DNA of 57,158 bases from Reclinomonas americana ATCC 50394 (lineage: Eukaryota; Jakobida; Jakobea; Jakobida): NCBI GenBank assembly GCA_048213135.1, contig PS015159.1, positions 107,652 to 164,809 on the forward strand. The letters run 5' to 3'. The notes under the pieces are model-generated. The model saw only the letters and a list, made by a program, of their open reading frames with translations, had not been told where the DNA came from and ran no database searches. Positions within the stretch are counted from its first letter, which is position 1. Every line of letters begins with the position of its first letter. A program made the position numbers and the translations under genes. Positions 54,513 through 57,158 of this stretch are shown piece by piece.

Positions 54513-56961
54513 ATGGGTCGCGGTGTGCGCGCCCTCGACTTTCTCGACACGTTGCCAGTTGCGTTGTGCCTGAGTTTGCCATCCGCTGTGTTGGCGCTCA
54601 CTCTCTCTTCCCTATCTTCTCATCTGTCTTTTTCTGTCTCCCATCTCTGTTCTTCTCTCTCTGTGTGTGTGCGTGTCTGTGACTGTACACGCCTGTAGGT
54701 CAGGAAAACCAACTGCGGATCATGGCTGAGGTGAAACCAAACCATCACTCGTTCACGCACTCATTCTTACTCACTCACTCATTGTCGCCCCCAGCCTCTT
54801 CATGTACGCCTGCATGATCGCCGTATGCGTCGCCTTGCTTATCACTGGTACGTCTCTCTCCTCACTCTCTCCTCCCCCTCTCGCTCTCTCCCTCAATCTC
54901 TTCCTCTCCTTCGCAGGCATCATTCACGGCCGATCATGGACCGACACCTTCCGCCGCCTGCCACCCCCATCGCGCACGCTTCCACTGCAAGTGCAGTGTC
55001 CGTTGGACGACCGCGGAGCACTGCCGACCCATCGATGCATCCTGTCGCAGCAGTGCTCGGGGACACCGACGGCGGTTGTCGGAAGGCCGGGCGAGTGGCT
55101 GCAGCTGGACGCATGTTTCGCTGCAGACGCGGTGCCGGAGCCCAGATTCACGGTGTGTGTGCGAGAGATGGAAGGCGCAGGATGCAGAGAACAAGGCAGT
55201 GGCGGCTGACCTTCTGACATGTGACAGCTGGTGTACTCGCTTCCGCGGTCGAGTGCCGCCTGCACCATCTCGGCGGTTGGTGTGAAGAACGGCGACTCTG
55301 TGTCTGTGGTGGCGCAAGCTAGCGCAGCAGGTGTGTACGCATGTCTTCAGCCTCGCGCACTTTCGTGCTGGCTCACACAGAGTCGTGCCATAGGTGATTG
55401 CGTGCCGCTCTTTCGGAAGGATGTCACCGAGGGAGTGGCGGCGTACAATGTGGTCGTTCCCGACAGCACCCTCTCGTCGTCCAACTTGTGCACTGCGGCT
55501 GCCACGCAAGGTATTGTGTCAAGAACACGCACTCACTTGTTGGAGCCCTGACTCGCTCTCGGGACAGCACTGACGTCTGCCCTGCTGCTGCCGGCTGCGG
55601 GGAGCATGCAATCATTGAGTTTTCGGGTGCGTTCTTCCCCTTTGCACAAGAGTCAACCAAGCATACATGCACTGACTCTGCGCGTGTACACACAGACCGG
55701 CTCCGATCGCCCTGTGCGGTCCATCAGAATACCACAAACGCTGCCGGCGTCTTCCATCATCTCCTCCTGCACACCAATCCTGCCAAACAGCGCTCGCCTC
55801 GTGTATGCCCAAGTCGATCCGTTGCGTTGTCGCGCGCCACCACGCTCCTTCGCGCACCACACTGACGCGCAGTGGACGCGAACACAGATGGTTCCCTGGC
55901 TTGCCGAATTCCACCCTCCAACCGCATGCTGTCGTCATGAGACCATCAGCGCCGCTCGGATGGGACGGCCAGGGCGCTAACGGAATTAATGTGGAGGATA
56001 CGGTGCGTTGCGATGACTGCAACACATCTGTGCCTCCAGCCGTTCTCATGTGGGCGTTGCAGAATTTCTTTGTCGATCCCACCGCCGCCGATCAAACAAC
56101 GAGCATCGTCGACTTTGAGGCGGTGTCCAATGCGTTCATTGACTGCAGTCGAGACCTCGGCCAGTCCGACTGCAGCGGTTTCATGTTTCGCAGTGTGGCA
56201 CTACGCATGTCACCGCAAGGTAGCCATGACTTTTCTCTTCTCTCCCCAACGAGCCGACGAACCAACGACTTCGTGCACCATGCAGGCATTGTCGAGCAGG
56301 AGGCACGTGTGTCGCTTGTTCTCCTGTCCTTGGCCGCGGCCGGAGCAGCACTCGTGGCGCTCTACTTTTGTTTCACCTGCATCAAGCAGTGCTGCTCTGA
56401 GGACTGGCGAGCACTGGATCAGGTGCTTCAAATCTCCAATCATCTGTCACCGTCTCGCTCTCTTGCTAACACGGTTGCAATGCAGGACGGTCATTTTATT
56501 GTCCACCACCCGATTTGGCTGTTCCGACGGCCGTCTTCCAAGATCTCCATGCCCGGCGGGTGCGTGTGCCGTTTGTCGACCACTGTTGCGAGTAACCACT
56601 CTCTCACTCTCGCTGACATGCAGATCGCCGAGCAAACAAGTGGACGACGAGGAGGCCGCCATGCCAAGAGGTTCAAGCAATCCTAATCCGACCGAGGGCG
56701 AAACCATCAACGATGATTCCCCCACTCGACGACGACACANNNNNNNNNNNNNNNNNNNNNNNNNNNNNNNNNNNNNNNNNNNNNNNNNNNNNNNNNNNNN
56801 NNNNNNNNGACAATTGAAGACGAGGACGTGGAGGAAAGCGAGGAGCAGGAGGAGGAGGAGGAGGAAGTGGATGTCGAGAGCGAGATGCAGGAGGTGGAGG
56901 AAGCCATCGAGGAGTGGGTGCAGGTGCTGGACGAGACCAGTGAGGAGATCGACCAGGAGTA
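54513..56961 (+). CDS. Orphan membrane protein with cysteine-bearing lumenal domain and acidic tail
   Basis: Probable start ATG 54513 (CCATGGG context; MGRGVRALDFLDTLP), a short exon at 54699-54730, then a hydrophobic helix (LFMYACMIAVCVALLITG, 54799-54850). About 450 residues with scattered cysteines follow over several exons (VQCPLDDRG, CFAADAVPEPRF, CTAAAT, and IISSCTPILPNSARLVYAQVDPL near 55766). A second helix lies at about 56303-56375 (VSLVLLSLAAAGAALVALYFCF) followed by CCSEDW. The tail contains a glutamate run (EEQEEEEEEVD, about 56840-56870) and ends at TAG 56959-56961. A gap at 56740-56808 lies in the tail and may be of wrong length. Both exon structure and topology are tentative; I do not recognise the family. 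It could be a two-helix ER or surface protein. Confidence 0.5.
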
Positions 56962-57101
56962 GCAAGCTCACCGCCTGCAGGGTCGACACTGTTGCTGTTT
57001 TTTCTCTTGTGTTATTATTGATGAGTTTCTTGGAGCCCACGTGCTCTTTTTGTGAGCCGTGTGGACAGCTGGATGAGTTGGAAATACACCTACTCGTATC
57101 A
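56962..57101. other. Short intergenic spacer
   Basis: 140 bases between the stop of the orphan membrane protein and the next ATG. AT-richer than its surroundings (TTTTTTCTCTTGTGTTATTA), consistent with a 3' UTR and a compact promoter. Confidence 0.5.
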
Positions 57102-57158
57102 ATGGTACATTCAATTTTGGTCACACTTCTTCTGCTGCTGCTCCTGCTGCTGGCGCAA
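57102..57158 (+). CDS. Start of a secreted or membrane protein (3' partial)
   Basis: ATG at 57102 opens MVHSILVTLLLLLLLLLAQ, a textbook signal-peptide core of repeated leucines (CTG repeats), running off the window. The frame is open to the last base. No function can be given. The reverse strand of the same bases reads as polyglutamine-like CAG repeats, but has no start here. Confidence 0.5.
   Translation, partial: MVHSILVTLLLLLLLLLAQ

Overview
This is a eukaryotic window. The genes are rich in spliceosomal introns, mostly 30-120 bases with GTGAGT, GTGCGT or GTACGT donors and a few of 1-2 kb. Coding sequence is GC-rich and nothing looks like an operon. Introns and spacers are full of (TG)n, (CA)n, (GA)n and (CT)n microsatellites. 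The gene content (SPT3, ZC3H15/DFRP1, TAPT1, a glomulin/ALF4-like protein, a RING/TRAF-like protein) is generic eukaryotic. Together with a giant NHL/IPT/Ig-like surface protein and Crinkler-RHS-like NTPase-nucleases it suggests a unicellular eukaryote (protist), but I cannot name the lineage. The assembly is a scaffold with 14 runs of N.

Layout. (1) 1-20768, plus: the 3' part of a giant type I membrane protein. Two NHL-propeller stretches alternate with IPT/TIG-like repeats, about thirty cysteine-paired Ig-like repeats follow, then one transmembrane helix and a proline-rich tail. (2) 21663-24238, plus: glomulin/ALF4-like HEAT-type protein, 5' end lost in a gap. (3) 26589-24323, minus: TAPT1-family multi-pass membrane protein, convergent with (2). 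(4) 26721-37638, plus: three tandem paralogues of a nuclear-looking protein with a SAP-like header, basic NLS, P-loop NTPase (GGPGTGKS) and a QxK-type PD-(D/E)xK nuclease region. Copy 2 contains a contig placed in reverse orientation, and copy 3 stops at a gap. (5) 38719-42829, plus: RING/TRAF-like zinc-finger coiled-coil protein with a 2.1 kb purine/pyrimidine-tract intron. (6) 43733-46541, plus: ZC3H15/DFRP1 homologue that lacks its CCCH fingers and ends in a dsRBD-like domain. (7) 47008-50431, plus: SPT3 (SAGA) homologue whose first histone fold lies on a second reversed contig. (8) 50482-54419, plus: membrane-anchored sorbosone/PQQ-dehydrogenase-like beta-propeller. (9) 54513-56961, plus: orphan membrane protein with an acidic tail. 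(10) 57102-end, plus: first codons of a secreted or membrane protein.

The genes are not a pathway. The most novel items are the tandem NTPase-nuclease array, the DFRP1-dsRBD fusion without zinc fingers, and the giant repeat receptor. The most useful practical result is that two contigs (32901-33490 and 48099-48858) are inverted relative to the genes they belong to. Reversing them in place makes both genes collinear.
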